Assembly (NCBI GenBank): GCA_026389315.1
Contig: JAPLIC010000073.1
Location: 1 to 46,017, forward strand
Source of the DNA: Cyanobacteriota bacterium
GTDB lineage: Bacteria > Cyanobacteriota > Cyanobacteriia > PCC-6307 > Cyanobiaceae
DNA length: 46,017 nucleotides
Direction of reading: 5' to 3'
Shown here piece after piece: positions 15,021-27,147 of the stretch (the stretch's first letter is position 1; every line of letters begins with the position of its first letter). The notes beneath the pieces are model-generated. The model did no database searches and was not told the DNA's origin. It worked only from the letters and a program-made list of their open reading frames with translations. The position numbers and the translations under genes are program-made.

Positions 15021-15998
15021 CTAAAGGCCCCCAGGGATGGCTGGCATTGGCTGTTCCATCACCCGGACGCCCGCGGCTGCCAGCAAGGCGCGGTCCTTGT
15101 GTTGGCTGGGGTTGGCGGTGGTGAGCAGGGTGTCGCCGTAGAAAATCGAGTCGGCCCCCACCAGCAGGCAGAGAATCTGGGCTTCCCGCGTCAATTGCTC
15201 GCGACCGGCGCTGAGGCGCACCCGACTCTTGGGCATGAGGATGCGGGCTGTGGCCACCATCCTCACCAAATCAAGGGGATCGACCGGCGGGCAGTCCTCC
15301 AGGGGAGTTCCGGGCACCGCCACCAGGGCATTGATGGGCACGCTCTCGGGGTGGGGATCCAGGTTGGAGAGCACCTGCAGCAGGGAGGCCCGGTCATGGC
15401 CGGATTCGCCCAAGCCGATGATGCCCCCGCAACAGAGCGCAATGCCGGCCTGGCGCACCCGCGCCAGGGTTTCCAGGCGCTCTTGGTAGGAGCGGGTGGT
15501 GATGATCGCTCCGTAGTGCTCGGGACTGGTGTCCAGGTTGTGGTTGTAGGCGCTTAACCCAGCTTCTGCCAGTCGGACCGCCTGGGATTCGGTGACCATG
15601 CCTGCCGTGACACAGGCCTCCAGCCCCAAGGCCCTCACTCCCCGCACCATTTCAAGCATGGCCTCAAAGGGGGCCCCTTCCCGGATTTCGCGCCAGGCCC
15701 AGCCCATACAAAAGCGCTGGGCCCCGGCCTGGCGGGCCTCCAAGGCCCGGCCCAGCACCCCGGCCACGTCAAAGTCGGATCGGTCGGTCACATCACTGCT
15801 GTGATGCAACGACTGGGGACAGTACGCACAATCTTCTTCGCAACCGCCTGTTTTGACGCTCAGCAGGGAGGCCAGCTGCACCTCATAACCGGGATTGGCG
15901 AGGCGATGCACGGACTGGGCCTGCCAGATCAACTCGACCAGGGGCAGGGTGAGAAGGGCCTGGATTTCAGGGGTGGTCCAATCGTGACGCAGCATCAT
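15021..15998 (-). CDS. bioB: Biotin synthase
   Basis: This radical-SAM enzyme inserts sulfur into dethiobiotin, the last step of biotin synthesis. The CxxxCxxC motif for the 4Fe-4S cluster is CEEDCAYC (Cys53, 57, 60), followed by [33 protein letters not shown] and a C-terminal [10 protein letters not shown], all standard BioB motifs. Length (325 residues) is normal. The start ATG at 15998 overlaps the uppS stop as ATGA, so the two are translationally coupled; a second ATG follows at once. Confidence 0.96.
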   Translation of the reverse strand: MMLRHDWTTPEIQALLTLPLVELIWQAQSVHRLANPGYEVQLASLLSVKTGGCEEDCAYCPQSLHHSSDVTDRSDFDVAGVLGRALEARQAGAQRFCMGWAWREIREGAPFEAMLEMVRGVRALGLEACVTAGMVTESQAVRLAEAGLSAYNHNLDTSPEHYGAIITTRSYQERLETLARVRQAGIALCCGGIIGLGESGHDRASLLQVLSNLDPHPESVPINALVAVPGTPLEDCPPVDPLDLVRMVATARILMPKSRVRLSAGREQLTREAQILCLLVGADSIFYGDTLLTTANPSQHKDRALLAAAGVRVMEQPMPAIPGGL

Positions 15999-16771
15999 CG
16001 ACTTGTCTGGACGCCTCCAAAGCGGCGGTGACGACCCTGGTACTCAAGCAGGGCCTTCAGCAGGGCCTCCTCATCGAAATCGGGCCACAGCACTTCGGTG
16101 ATGTACAGCTCGGCGTAGGCCAGTTGCCACAGCAGGAAATTGCTGATCCTTTGCTCACCACTGGTGCGGATGAGCAGATCGGGGTCCACCTGTCCGGCGG
16201 TGAGTAATTCGGCGGCAAAGGCCTCCTCATCGATGGCCGCCGCCTCTAGCTGGCCACTGGCAACCTGCTCGGCCAGACGACGGGCCGCCCGCACCAGCTC
16301 GCGACGGCCGCCGTAGTTGGTGCAGACGTTGAAGCGAATGCCGGTGTTGCTGGACGTGCGTTGGGTGGCTTCATCAATCTGCTGGCGCAGGCTTGGCGGC
16401 AGTTGCTCCAGATCGCCAAGAAAACGAATCCGCACCTGTTCCCGTTCGAGTGCTTCCAGTTCCAGGGCCAGCACCCTTTCAAACAGGGTCATTAAGAAGG
16501 TGACTTCCTCCCCTGGACGGGCCCAGTTCTCGGTGGAGAAGGCATAGGCGGTAAGGGCTCCGATGCCCCAATCGCTGCAAAGCCTCAGGGTGCGTTTCAG
16601 GGCTTCCACCCCGGCCCGGTGGCCCATGACCCTGGGCAGGCCGCGCTGACGAGCCCAGCGACCATTGCCATCCATGATCAAGGCGACGTGGGCGGGCAGC
16701 CGCTCGGGATCCAGGCCGGCAGGTAAGGGCCGTCTCTGGGGTGAAAAGGCTGTCGCCAGGGCGCGACTCAT
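15995..16771 (-). CDS. uppS: Isoprenyl (undecaprenyl) diphosphate synthase
   Basis: The 258-residue cis-prenyltransferase makes the C55 lipid carrier for peptidoglycan and polysaccharide from FPP and IPP. The signature [19 protein letters not shown] contains catalytic Asp34; [24 protein letters not shown] and [15 protein letters not shown] follow in order. Start and stop both overlap neighbours as ATGA (cdaA before, bioB after), which indicates tight coupling of cdaA-uppS-bioB. Confidence 0.96.
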   Translation of the reverse strand: MSRALATAFSPQRRPLPAGLDPERLPAHVALIMDGNGRWARQRGLPRVMGHRAGVEALKRTLRLCSDWGIGALTAYAFSTENWARPGEEVTFLMTLFERVLALELEALEREQVRIRFLGDLEQLPPSLRQQIDEATQRTSSNTGIRFNVCTNYGGRRELVRAARRLAEQVASGQLEAAAIDEEAFAAELLTAGQVDPDLLIRTSGEQRISNFLLWQLAYAELYITEVLWPDFDEEALLKALLEYQGRHRRFGGVQTSR

Positions 16772-17595
16772 CCGCGGTTATCCGGCGTGTCCTGGGCCAC
16801 GCTACGCCCAGTTGGAACGGAGGCCACCGCTTCGCTGAGCAGATCCTGCAGACGACTGCTGGTGATCGGCCGCTCCAGGCGGCCCAGGCGGGCGAGCGAG
16901 AGGGTGCCGGTTTCCTCGGACACCACAACACAAAGACAGCGCCCATGGCGCTCGGTGAGGCCGAGGGCCGCCAGGTGGCGGGTGCCGTAGCGGTGAATTC
17001 CCTGGCGCGAGAGGGGCAGGATCACCCCGGCGGCGATGATGCGATTTTTCTGAACCAAAACAGCCCCATCGTGCAGGGGGGTATCAGCGGCAAACAAATT
17101 GAGCAGGAGGTCGACCGAGAGCTTGGCGTCCAGGGGGATGCCGGGGTTGAGGAAATCTTCGGGGCGCAGATCGCTGCCCAGGTCAAGAACCACCAGGGCC
17201 CCCCGGCGCGACTGGGACAGGCGTCCAGCCGCCTCCGTGATCACGTGGACCGAGCCGGAAACCAGTTGGTCCCGGCTCCTGTCAGCCCAAAGCACACCCA
17301 AACGGCCGGTGCCCAGCAATTCCATCAACCGCCGCAACTCGCCCTGCCAAAGAATCGCCAGGGCCAAGCTGCAGGCCAGGACAAGGGCATCGAGCAATTT
17401 GCTGGTGAGCGGCAGGGGCACGAACCGCTGAATCAACCAGGCCAACGAGACCAGGAACAAATAGCCACGTAGTAGCCAAAGGGTCCTCGATTCCCCGATG
17501 CGGCCCAATAACAGGACCACAAATAGGGAAGCAAACAAAAGGTCGAGGAGAAAAAGGAGCAGATCGTTGTGCTGCTGCCAGATCACGTCAAACAC
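16768..17595 (-). CDS. cdaA: Diadenylate cyclase CdaA (c-di-AMP synthesis)
   Basis: The 275-residue protein has three membrane helices (about residues 12-32, 38-58, 65-85) and a DAC (DisA_N) domain with LHDGAVL (Asp176-Gly-Ala), [12 protein letters not shown] (residues 204-215) and SEETG. It makes cyclic di-AMP from two ATP. The usual RHR triplet reads RHL here; I recall RHL also in other cyanobacterial CdaA proteins. In firmicutes c-di-AMP controls osmolyte and potassium balance and wall homeostasis; in cyanobacteria it is linked to day-night survival. The gene overlaps uppS by 4 bases. Confidence 0.93.
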   Translation of the reverse strand: MFDVIWQQHNDLLLFLLDLLFASLFVVLLLGRIGESRTLWLLRGYLFLVSLAWLIQRFVPLPLTSKLLDALVLACSLALAILWQGELRRLMELLGTGRLGVLWADRSRDQLVSGSVHVITEAAGRLSQSRRGALVVLDLGSDLRPEDFLNPGIPLDAKLSVDLLLNLFAADTPLHDGAVLVQKNRIIAAGVILPLSRQGIHRYGTRHLAALGLTERHGRCLCVVVSEETGTLSLARLGRLERPITSSRLQDLLSEAVASVPTGRSVAQDTPDNRG

Positions 17596-17625
17596 CCAGG
17601 GCAGTCAACAAGCCCTTCTTAAGGC

Positions 17626-19068
17626 TCAGTTTAACCTGCTGAGGCGATGGGGAAGAACGTCATAGCGCAGTAAATCGACCGGCTCTTCGCGCTTCTGCAC
17701 CACATCGGCCATGCCGCCATGCACAAGCACCGTGGCGGGGCGAGGGATGCGGTTGTAGTTCGATCCCATCGATGCGTTGTAGGCACCGGTGGCGAACACC
17801 GCGACCACATCGCCGGTTGTGGTTTCGGGCAGGGCGAGGCCGCTGAGCAGCACATCTCCCGATTCGCAGTGCTTCCCCGCCAGGGTGATGGTCTGCGTGG
17901 CCGGGGCGGTCGGTCGATCCGCCAACACGGCCGTATAGCGCGATTGATAGGTGATCGGGCGCGGGTTGTCACTCATGCCACCATCAATGGCCACATAGGT
18001 GCGCAGGTCGGGGATGGTTTTACGGCTGCCGACGCTATAGACGGTGACCCCGGCCGTGGCGACCAGGGAGCGGCCGGGTTCGCACAGCAGCCGTGGCAAG
18101 GCCAGGCCCCGCTCGGCGCAGGCGCTGGTCACCGCCGTGGCGACAGCCGCCACCCATTGCTGGATCGACGGGGGGTCGTCGGAGCTGACGTAACGGATGC
18201 CGAGGCCACCGCCCACATTGAGATCGGAGCAGGGGTGGCCCAGGGAGCGGGCCAGGGCAAGGGCGTCAGCCAGGACACCGGCCAGGTCGCGGTGGGGCTG
18301 CAATTCAAAGATCTGGGAGCCGATGTGGGCATGGAGCCCATCCAGCCAGGCCCAGGAGCACCCGGCCAGGTGGCGCAGCACGGACTCCAGTTGGTCAGGA
18401 TCGAAGCCGAATTTGCTGTCGAGATGGCCGGTGCGGATGTACTCGTGGGTATGGCATTCGATCCCGGGGGTGAAACGCAGCATCAGGCGCACGGGGCCGG
18501 GGTGGGCCGGGGCGATGGCGCTGAGCAGCTCGAGGTCCAGCCAGTTGTCGACCACCACGGTGACGCCGTGGCTCAGCGCCAGTTCCAGTTCTTGCCGTGA
18601 CTTGTTGTTGCCATGCAGCACGATGCGATCGGGGGGCATGCCCCCTTGCAGGGCCGTCAGCAGTTCGCCCGCGGACACCGCATCCAGCCCCAATCCCTCG
18701 GAGGCCACCAGGGCTGTGATCGCCAGGGAGCTGTTGGCTTTGGAGGCATAGAGAGCCAGGCAGGGACCGCCATAGGATTCCTCCAGGGCCTGGCGATAGG
18801 CCCGACAGGCGCCCCGCAGGGTGGCTTCATCCAGCACATACAGAGGGGTGCCGTAGTCCCGGGCCAAGTCACTCAGCAGGCATCCCCCGACCATCAGCCG
18901 GTCCTGGGAATCCAGGGAGGTACTGATCGGCGCCAGGTTGCGGTTCGGGCTGCTCGCATCGACCTCGCTTTCATAGGGACGACCCGAGGCGGTTGGTCCC
19001 CCCTCGGGCCCCGTTGCCCCAAGGGCACCGAGCGTCGGGGTAGCGGCTGAGGGGACAGGCGGAACCAT
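17626..19068 (-). CDS. lysA: Diaminopimelate decarboxylase
   Basis: This PLP enzyme of fold type III converts meso-diaminopimelate to lysine. ALYASKANSS carries the Schiff-base Lys110. HAHIGSQIFE, NVGGGLGIRY, RLLCEPGRSLVA and AGKHCESGDVLL follow, with GAYNASMGSNYNRIPRP near the end, as in LysA. The 480 residues include about 55 extra at the N-terminus; the ATG at 19068 is kept because related cyanobacterial proteins have a similar leader (NLAPISTSLDSQDRLMVGG). It stands 30 bases upstream of cdaA and is divergent from rimI, so a promoter pair should lie between 19069 and 19155. Confidence 0.95.
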   Translation of the reverse strand: MVPPVPSAATPTLGALGATGPEGGPTASGRPYESEVDASSPNRNLAPISTSLDSQDRLMVGGCLLSDLARDYGTPLYVLDEATLRGACRAYRQALEESYGGPCLALYASKANSSLAITALVASEGLGLDAVSAGELLTALQGGMPPDRIVLHGNNKSRQELELALSHGVTVVVDNWLDLELLSAIAPAHPGPVRLMLRFTPGIECHTHEYIRTGHLDSKFGFDPDQLESVLRHLAGCSWAWLDGLHAHIGSQIFELQPHRDLAGVLADALALARSLGHPCSDLNVGGGLGIRYVSSDDPPSIQQWVAAVATAVTSACAERGLALPRLLCEPGRSLVATAGVTVYSVGSRKTIPDLRTYVAIDGGMSDNPRPITYQSRYTAVLADRPTAPATQTITLAGKHCESGDVLLSGLALPETTTGDVVAVFATGAYNASMGSNYNRIPRPATVLVHGGMADVVQKREEPVDLLRYDVLPHRLSRLN

Positions 19069-19155
19069 GACGCTTGAGGAGTCAGAAGAATTGATCTTGA
19101 TCGTAGGCAGGCCCCCGGGCCGGCGTCAGATGATGGCAAAAGAGGCAGCGGTGGC

Positions 19156-19620
19156 TTGCTGATTGAATCCTGCGACCTGGGCTGTGGTGATCTGCAGGCA
19201 TGTTTGAGCCTGGACCGGCTCAGCCTTGGCGGTTTGTGGACAGCCCAGCAGTGGCATACCGAGCTGGAGGAACCGGCGCGTCCGGTGGTGGGCCTGCGCC
19301 AGCAGGGGCAGTTGTTGGCGCTGGCCTGCGGCTGGTTAGTGCTGGATGAATTACACATCACGGCTGTGGCGGTGTCGCCCGAACGCCGGCGCCAGGGCCT
19401 TGGCCGCCAGGTTTTGGCGCTTCTGCTTCGGCGGGGGCACGGATTGGGGGCGCTCCGGGCCACGCTGGAGGTGGGACGGACCAATGTCGGGGCGCTGGCC
19501 CTCTATGGCTGCTTTGGTTTTCAAGAAGCGGGAGTCCGTCGCGCTTACTACCGAAATGGAGAAGATGCCCTGATCCAATGGCTGAATCTGGCAACGACAA
19601 CAGGGTGGGGAAACCCGTAG
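19156..19620 (+). CDS. rimI: Ribosomal-protein-alanine N-acetyltransferase type
   Basis: The 154-residue GNAT protein has the RimI features: LHITAVAVSPERRRQGLGRQ (acetyl-CoA loop RRQGLG), RATLEVGRTNVGALALYGCF, and FGFQEAGVRRAYYRNGEDAL. RimI-type enzymes acetylate the N-terminus of ribosomal protein S18 or other proteins. The start chosen is TTG at 19156, as no ATG or GTG is available in frame nearby. It precedes clpC by about 156 bases in the same direction. Confidence 0.85.
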   Translation: MLIESCDLGCGDLQACLSLDRLSLGGLWTAQQWHTELEEPARPVVGLRQQGQLLALACGWLVLDELHITAVAVSPERRRQGLGRQVLALLLRRGHGLGALRATLEVGRTNVGALALYGCFGFQEAGVRRAYYRNGEDALIQWLNLATTTGWGNP

Positions 19621-19776
19621 TTCGCTATCTCATAAGGGCGTGAAATCCGCATCTCCATTGATGGCGTAGTTGCCCAGATCCCATGTTCCATCAAGGAATT
19701 GACCGTATTGAGCTGGTGAACCCCACTCACCCCTGAGATCCTGATAGGTTGGGTTCACGTGCCCAGGCTCACGCCC

Positions 19777-22341
<2,565 letters not shown>

Positions 22342-22393
22342 AGCCACGGCGGTGAGTTCCTCTCCAACTGGGTCAGATCCTTCCCCAAGTGAG

Positions 22394-23485
22394 ATGCGCC
22401 AAGTCCTAGCCCCCCCCATGGTGGTTCGGGGTCCGGGAGCCTGGCGCGATTCCCTTGATGACATCCGGGCCTTAAGCCGCAAGCCCTTGCTGCTGGGACG
22501 CAGTGCCGCCACGGCCCCCCTGCGCCAGCGCTGCATCGCCGATCTCGCCGGCCATGGTGTGCAAGCCATCCCCGCAGAGCTCGTCTTCGACTGTTGCGGC
22601 GAAGATCTCGACCGCCTGGTCTGCAACCAGACCACCCTTGAACCCTTTGATGCCGTCGTGGCGATTGGTGGTGGCAAGGTGATGGATGGCGGCAAATGGT
22701 TGGCCCATCGGCTGGGCCTCCCCTGTGTGACGGTGCCCACCAGCGCGGCCACCTGCGCCGGGTGGACGGCCCTCGCCAATCTCTATTCGCCCCAGGGAGC
22801 TTTTCGGCGGGATGTCGCCCTACGCCGCTGTCCCGAGTTGCTTGTTTTTGACCACGACCTGGTGCGCACCGCGCCGCCGCGAACCCTGGCCAGTGGCATC
22901 GCCGATGCCATGGCCAAGTGGTACGAGGCTTCGGTCAGCAGTGCCTCCAGTGGTGATGGACTGGTGCAGCAGGCGCTCCAGGTGGCTCGCACACTACGGG
23001 ATCAATTGTTGCTCGATGGGGAAGCCGCCATGGCCGACCCCCACGGCGAAGCCTGGGTGCGGGTGGCCGAGGGCTGTGCCCTGACCGCCGGGTTGGTGGG
23101 AGGTTTAGGTGGCGCCCGTTGCCGCACGGTGGCGGCCCATGCCATCCATAACGGCCTCACCCAGCTCCCCGCCAGCGCTGGCCATCTCCATGGCGAGAAA
23201 GTCGGCTTTGGGATCCTGGCCCAACTCCGCCTCGAAGAAATGCTGGCGGGTCACCCCTTGGCCGGCCAGGCCCGCCGCCAGTTGCTCAAGTTCTTCCGGG
23301 CCTTGCAACTGCCCGTCGACCTGGCGGAACTGGGCTTGGCCCAGACCAGCCTCCAGGACCTGCAGCAGGTCTGTGACTACGCCTGTCAGGAAGGATCCGA
23401 CCTGCATCTGCTGCCGTTCCCCGTCCAGCCCACCGATCTGATGGCCGCCTTGGTGAGCACAACCGCCGAGGTCCTTTGGGCCTGA
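22394..23485 (+). CDS. Iron-containing alcohol dehydrogenase family protein (glycerol dehydrogenase-like)
   Basis: The protein has the NAD-binding and metal-binding order of family III dehydrogenases: DAVVAIGGGKVMDGGKWLAH, PTSAATCAGWTALANLYS, a metal-site region SGIADAMAKWYE, and two His regions (AAHAIHNGLTQL and HLHGEKVGFG). This resembles glycerol dehydrogenase and related enzymes acting on small alcohols or aldehydes; the true substrate is unknown. The ATG at 22394 gives 363 residues. A GTG at 22328 overlapping the end of clpC gives 22 more, rich in Ser/Pro, and is less likely. Its stop overlaps the hydrolase gene start. Confidence 0.85.
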   Translation: MRQVLAPPMVVRGPGAWRDSLDDIRALSRKPLLLGRSAATAPLRQRCIADLAGHGVQAIPAELVFDCCGEDLDRLVCNQTTLEPFDAVVAIGGGKVMDGGKWLAHRLGLPCVTVPTSAATCAGWTALANLYSPQGAFRRDVALRRCPELLVFDHDLVRTAPPRTLASGIADAMAKWYEASVSSASSGDGLVQQALQVARTLRDQLLLDGEAAMADPHGEAWVRVAEGCALTAGLVGGLGGARCRTVAAHAIHNGLTQLPASAGHLHGEKVGFGILAQLRLEEMLAGHPLAGQARRQLLKFFRALQLPVDLAELGLAQTSLQDLQQVCDYACQEGSDLHLLPFPVQPTDLMAALVSTTAEVLWA

Positions 23486-24429
23486 GCGGCTTGGCCAAGG
23501 TGCCGGCCCCAGGCGCCGATCCCGCCCCCATCGATCCCTTGGTGGCGGCCTCCCAGGCGCTGGTGCAGGAGGCCGCCCGCTGCCTGATCGATCCCCAGGC
23601 CCGGGCGCTGGCCAGCTCGGTGCAGTGGTGGCAGGGCCCAGTCCAGGCCAGCGGCGCACCGGGTCTGCAGACGCCGGTGGCGGTGTTGGGCCAGGGACCA
23701 ACCGTGCTGTTGCTGCATGGCTTTGACAGCTCGTTTCTGGAATTTCGGCGCCTGGCGCCCCTGTTGGCCAGCGATCACCGCCTGGTGATTCCAGACCTGC
23801 ATGGTTTTGGCTTTTGCCCCCGTCCCGCCAGTGCGGATTACAGCCCGGAGGCGGTGATGCGCCACTTGGAGGCCCTGCTGCCACGCCTCGGGCCAGGGGT
23901 CGGACTGATCGGGGCCTCCATGGGGGGCGCGGTGGCGGTGGAACTGGCCCGGCGCCACCCCGAAGCGATTGCCCGCCTGCTGCTGTTGGCCCCGGCAGGG
24001 CTGACGGGGCGCCCCATGCCGGTGCCGCCCCTGCTGGATGCCTTGGGGGTGCGGTTCCTGGCGCGGCCGGGGGTGCGCCAGGGGTTGTGCCGCAGTGCCT
24101 TCGCCGATCCCGACAGCGCCGTCGGCCCCGCCGAGCTGGAGATCGCTTCGGTGCACCTGCCAACTCCCGGTTGGTCCGAGGCCCTGCGACGCTTTGCCCG
24201 CTCCGGCGGCTTCGCCGGTTGTGGCGACCCCCTGCCAAGCCAGCCCCTGGCGGTGCTCTGGGGCAAGGACGATCGGATCCTGAGGCCACCCCAGAAACGG
24301 GCGGCCCTGGCGCTGTTGGGCAACCGCATTGAGGAGTTGGAGGCCTGTGGCCATCTGCCCCATCTCGACCAGCCCGCCACGGTGGCCGCCGCCTGGCGCA
24401 AGGGCAGCCTGGGCGAGCAGGGATTCTGA
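23476..24429 (+). CDS. Alpha/beta-fold hydrolase
   Basis: The 317-residue product shows the alpha/beta-hydrolase layout: oxyanion loop VLLLHGFDSSFLEFRRL, DLHGFGFCPRP, nucleophile elbow IGASMGGAVAVELARR (Ser in GASMGG), the acid region LAVLWGKDDRILRP, and the catalytic His in ACGHLPHLDQP. It starts at TTG 23476, 10 bases inside the end of the dehydrogenase gene, so coupling is likely. Substrate is unknown. About 70 N-terminal residues precede the core and look poorly conserved. Confidence 0.85.
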   Translation: MGLSGLAKVPAPGADPAPIDPLVAASQALVQEAARCLIDPQARALASSVQWWQGPVQASGAPGLQTPVAVLGQGPTVLLLHGFDSSFLEFRRLAPLLASDHRLVIPDLHGFGFCPRPASADYSPEAVMRHLEALLPRLGPGVGLIGASMGGAVAVELARRHPEAIARLLLLAPAGLTGRPMPVPPLLDALGVRFLARPGVRQGLCRSAFADPDSAVGPAELEIASVHLPTPGWSEALRRFARSGGFAGCGDPLPSQPLAVLWGKDDRILRPPQKRAALALLGNRIEELEACGHLPHLDQPATVAAAWRKGSLGEQGF

Positions 24430-24521
24430 CCACAGCGGTGGGCCCGGATCACTGAGGTGGACCCAGATCACAGCGGTGGTCGCTGATCACCCAGGATGGA
24501 TCGAACCTTGCGGCCCTTGTC

Positions 24522-25025
24522 TTGCCCCCCTTTGGTGATCGCATCCACCGGCTGCTGCAGCGGCTGAAGTCGCTGCTTATCACGGGCTTGTTGCTCTTGT
24601 GCCAGACGCTGGCCGCGGCGCCGGCCCAGGCCTCTCTGCTGCATCTGGCCGGCCCGGTGCCCGCCAACCTGGGGCTGCAGCAGAACCACCTGGCGCCCTG
24701 TGGGTCGCCCGCCCACTGCGCCAGGGCCCGCTGGCCCCTGGCCCAGGAGGGCACCAGCATCGAGCAACTGGTGCCGGTGATTTTGGGCCTTGAGGGGGTG
24801 GAGGTGGTCGATACCCGGGCGGGATACCTGCACGCCACGGCCAGCAGCCGCTTGTTTGGCTTTATCGATGACCTGGAAATTCACACCCTCCCCGCCAGCC
24901 AGGAGCTGGAGGTGCGCTCGGCCTCCAGGCTGGGCGATTACGATCTGGGCGTGAATGCCAGGAGGCTGGAACGCCTGCATCGGCTCCTGATGGAGGCCCA
25001 TGTGGTGGCGGCAACGCCAGAGTGA
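24522..25025 (+). CDS. DUF1499 family protein, secreted
   Basis: The 167-residue protein has an N-terminal signal-like segment (SLLITGLLLLCQTLAAAPAQ) and then the DUF1499 core: NHLAPCGSPAHCARARWPLA, VVDTRAGYLHATASSRLFGF, DDLEIHTLP, and SASRLGDYDLGVNARRL. DUF1499 proteins are extracytoplasmic in cyanobacteria and plastid-lumenal in plants; their function is unknown. Two Cys residues in the PCGSPAHC stretch are conserved. The start codon is a non-ATG at 24522 or nearby. Confidence 0.8.
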   Translation: MPPFGDRIHRLLQRLKSLLITGLLLLCQTLAAAPAQASLLHLAGPVPANLGLQQNHLAPCGSPAHCARARWPLAQEGTSIEQLVPVILGLEGVEVVDTRAGYLHATASSRLFGFIDDLEIHTLPASQELEVRSASRLGDYDLGVNARRLERLHRLLMEAHVVAATPE

Positions 25026-25050
25026 TCAAACCCTTGCTTGGCATTTCGCT

Positions 25051-25398
25051 GTGGCTACCCCCCCTCTTGCGCCAGACCCCCGGGCTCCAGACAACTGGAA
25101 CCAGCCCACCGCCGCAGATCGCCGCTTCGCTTTGGCCTGGTCAGCCCCCTGGCTGGCGGCCCTGTTGAACGTGCTGCCGGGCTTGGGAACTGGCTATCTC
25201 TATCAACGACGCTGGCGGCCTTACTGGATCACCAGTGCGGTGAGCACTTCTTGGTTTGCCCTGGGGGCTTGGCTGGCCCAGAACCGTGGTGCCACCCAGG
25301 AGTCGGACCGCTTGGTCGGCCTGGCGGGCCTGGTGCTGCTGGCCCTGGTCACGGCGGCGGAAGCCTTTCTGGCGGGCCGCCGGGCGCGGATGGATTAG
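25051..25398 (+). CDS. Hypothetical membrane protein
   Basis: From GTG 25051 the 115-residue product reads VATPPLAPDPRAPDNWNQPT. A short loop is followed by two or three membrane segments (WLAALLNVLPGLGTGYLYQR; YWITSAVSTSWFALGAWLAQ; GLVLLALVTAAEAFLAG). The LNVLPGLGTGYLYQRRW motif resembles TM2-type small membrane proteins of cyanobacteria. An open frame from 25000 overlaps the DUF1499 gene and is less likely. It stands between two other envelope-related genes. Confidence 0.65.
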   Translation: MATPPLAPDPRAPDNWNQPTAADRRFALAWSAPWLAALLNVLPGLGTGYLYQRRWRPYWITSAVSTSWFALGAWLAQNRGATQESDRLVGLAGLVLLALVTAAEAFLAGRRARMD

Positions 25399-25430
25399 AG
25401 AAGGCCCCTACCGCTAAATCCTTGCCACGG

Positions 25431-26111
25431 ATGAGTTCGGGTTCTTCCCTCCCGCCCGCTGGGGCTGGCCCCAGCATTGCGGGCAACCGCTCGGGTGGTG
25501 GGCCCCTGCTGGCCCTGCTGGCTCGGGCCCTGGAGCTTTGGTTGCGGCAGCAGTGTCAACAAATCGACAGCTTGGAGATCCAGCTGGAGGGCTCCGCCGC
25601 CCGGTTGCTCCAAGGCCAGCTGGAGGGGGCCCGATTACGGGCCCGGCGGGTGGTTTTTCAGGATCTGCGCTTCGAGTCGGTGGACCTGCGGGGCGAGGCC
25701 ATTCTTCTGCGGCCGGCGGCGGCCCTGCGAGGCCAGGGCAGCCTGCTGCGGGAGCCCTTTCGGGTACGGGGTCAGCTTTATCTCAACAGCGAGGACCTGA
25801 ACCGCTCGCTCGGCTCGGCCCAATGGCGCCAGCTGGGCGACAACCTGGTGGAGGCCCTGCTGGGGGTTTCCCCCTTGATGCGGGTTCGCATCCTGGATGG
25901 GCGCCTGATGTTGAGCGCTCCCAACGCCAGCAGTGACCGGCCCATTGAGGTGCCAGCGACCCTGAGGGCCTCCGAGGGGACCGTCGTGCTTCAGACCCAG
26001 GCGCAGGGACCGATTTACCGGTTGCCGATGGATCCGGCGATTCACATTGATCGGGCCGAGTTGGAGGCCGGCATGTTGCTGCTGGAGGGGGAGGCGCTGG
26101 TGAGGCCCTGA
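25431..26111 (+). CDS. DUF2993 / LmeA-like phospholipid-binding protein
   Basis: The 226-residue protein begins MSSGSSLPPAGAGPSIAGNR (ATG 25431, 32 bases after the previous gene). It has LEIQLEGSAARLLQGQLEGA, then RRVVFQDLRFESVDLRGEAI and LYLNSEDLNRSLGSAQWRQL, and the C-terminal IHIDRAELEAGMLLLEGEAL. This alternation of strands with the LNRSL motif is typical of DUF2993 proteins, related to the mycobacterial lipid-binding LmeA. A role in lipid transfer at the envelope is inferred from the family. A longer frame from 25038 is a shadow of the preceding gene. Confidence 0.78.
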   Translation: MSSGSSLPPAGAGPSIAGNRSGGGPLLALLARALELWLRQQCQQIDSLEIQLEGSAARLLQGQLEGARLRARRVVFQDLRFESVDLRGEAILLRPAAALRGQGSLLREPFRVRGQLYLNSEDLNRSLGSAQWRQLGDNLVEALLGVSPLMRVRILDGRLMLSAPNASSDRPIEVPATLRASEGTVVLQTQAQGPIYRLPMDPAIHIDRAELEAGMLLLEGEALVRP

Positions 26112-26187
26112 CCGCCCTTGCCTGCCTGGTTTTCGGGCCAGTTGATTGGGGCTGGGAGTCCGAGTGCCATGGGGCGGGGCTGAACCT

Positions 26188-27129
26188 TCAGGGGCGCTGC
26201 AGCAGAGGCAGGGCGAGGGTGACGAGGGAATAGACCACCGCCGGCACAAACAGATAGCTATCGATGCGGTCCAGGATGCCGCCATGGCCAGGGATGGCGT
26301 CACCGGAATCCTTGAGGCCCGCATCCCGTTTCATCATCGATTCGGTGAGGTCCCCCACCAGGGCGAACAGCGCCACCACAATCCCCAGCCCCCCCCCTAA
26401 CAACCAACCCAGCCTCCAGCCCAGGAGCAGTCCGCCAAAGGCCCCCACCAAGGCCGCACAGCCCACGCCCCCCAGGGCCCCCTCCACGGTTTTGCCGGGG
26501 GAAATGGGGGAGAGGGGCCGGCGGCCCCAACGCCTCCCGATCACATAGGAGCCGATGTCGGTGGCCACTATCAGGAAACAGGCCAACAGGGTGAGGGCCA
26601 TTCCCGAGGTCCAGGGCAGGGCCAGACCCGGCATCGTGCCGGTCAGATGGGGGGCCAGGGCCGGATCGCTGAGGTCGCGCAGTTTGATCCAGTGGCTGGG
26701 CAGAAAACCCAGGTAGAAGAGGCCAAAGATGGAGGCGGCGATGTCGGCGATGGTGCCGGTGCGGGGCTGCAGCATCAGCCAACCGCATATCACGGCGCCG
26801 GAAGCGGGCAGCACCGCCGTCGCCACATCCCCCACGCTCGCCCCCGTCGTGGTGCTGGCGCTGTGGACCAGCCAGCCGCCGGCGGCGGCCTGGGTGCTGA
26901 ACAACAACAGTTGCACGGCCACCAAGGTGGTGCGGGCCGCCGGTCGGATGCCCTTGAACTGGGCCATGCGGAAGAACTCCAACAGTCCCAGGTGCACGAT
27001 CACCCCCACGGCCAGGGTGAAAAACCAGCCCCCCAGCACCACCACCAGGACACCGATGCCTCCAGCCGCCCAGCCACTGGCCAGGCGGGCCAGGGAGGTG
27101 CGCGTACGGGGCTGGGGAAGCGGCGGCAA
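26188..27129 (-). CDS. cdsA: Phosphatidate cytidylyltransferase
   Basis: This multi-pass inner-membrane enzyme makes CDP-diacylglycerol, the precursor of phosphatidylglycerol and related lipids. Seven or so hydrophobic segments are visible, and the C-terminal signature is KRDAGLKDSGDAIPGHGGIL followed by DRIDSYLF, with the DxxxxD pattern of CdsA. Length (313 residues) is standard. It converges with the LmeA-like gene and lies 18 bases after cbiT in the same direction. The N-terminal 25 residues are rich in Arg/Ser and may be a leader. Confidence 0.93.
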   Translation of the reverse strand: MPPLPQPRTRTSLARLASGWAAGGIGVLVVVLGGWFFTLAVGVIVHLGLLEFFRMAQFKGIRPAARTTLVAVQLLLFSTQAAAGGWLVHSASTTTGASVGDVATAVLPASGAVICGWLMLQPRTGTIADIAASIFGLFYLGFLPSHWIKLRDLSDPALAPHLTGTMPGLALPWTSGMALTLLACFLIVATDIGSYVIGRRWGRRPLSPISPGKTVEGALGGVGCAALVGAFGGLLLGWRLGWLLGGGLGIVVALFALVGDLTESMMKRDAGLKDSGDAIPGHGGILDRIDSYLFVPAVVYSLVTLALPLLQRP

Positions 27130-27147
27130 AGAGGGGCTCGGGGTGGA

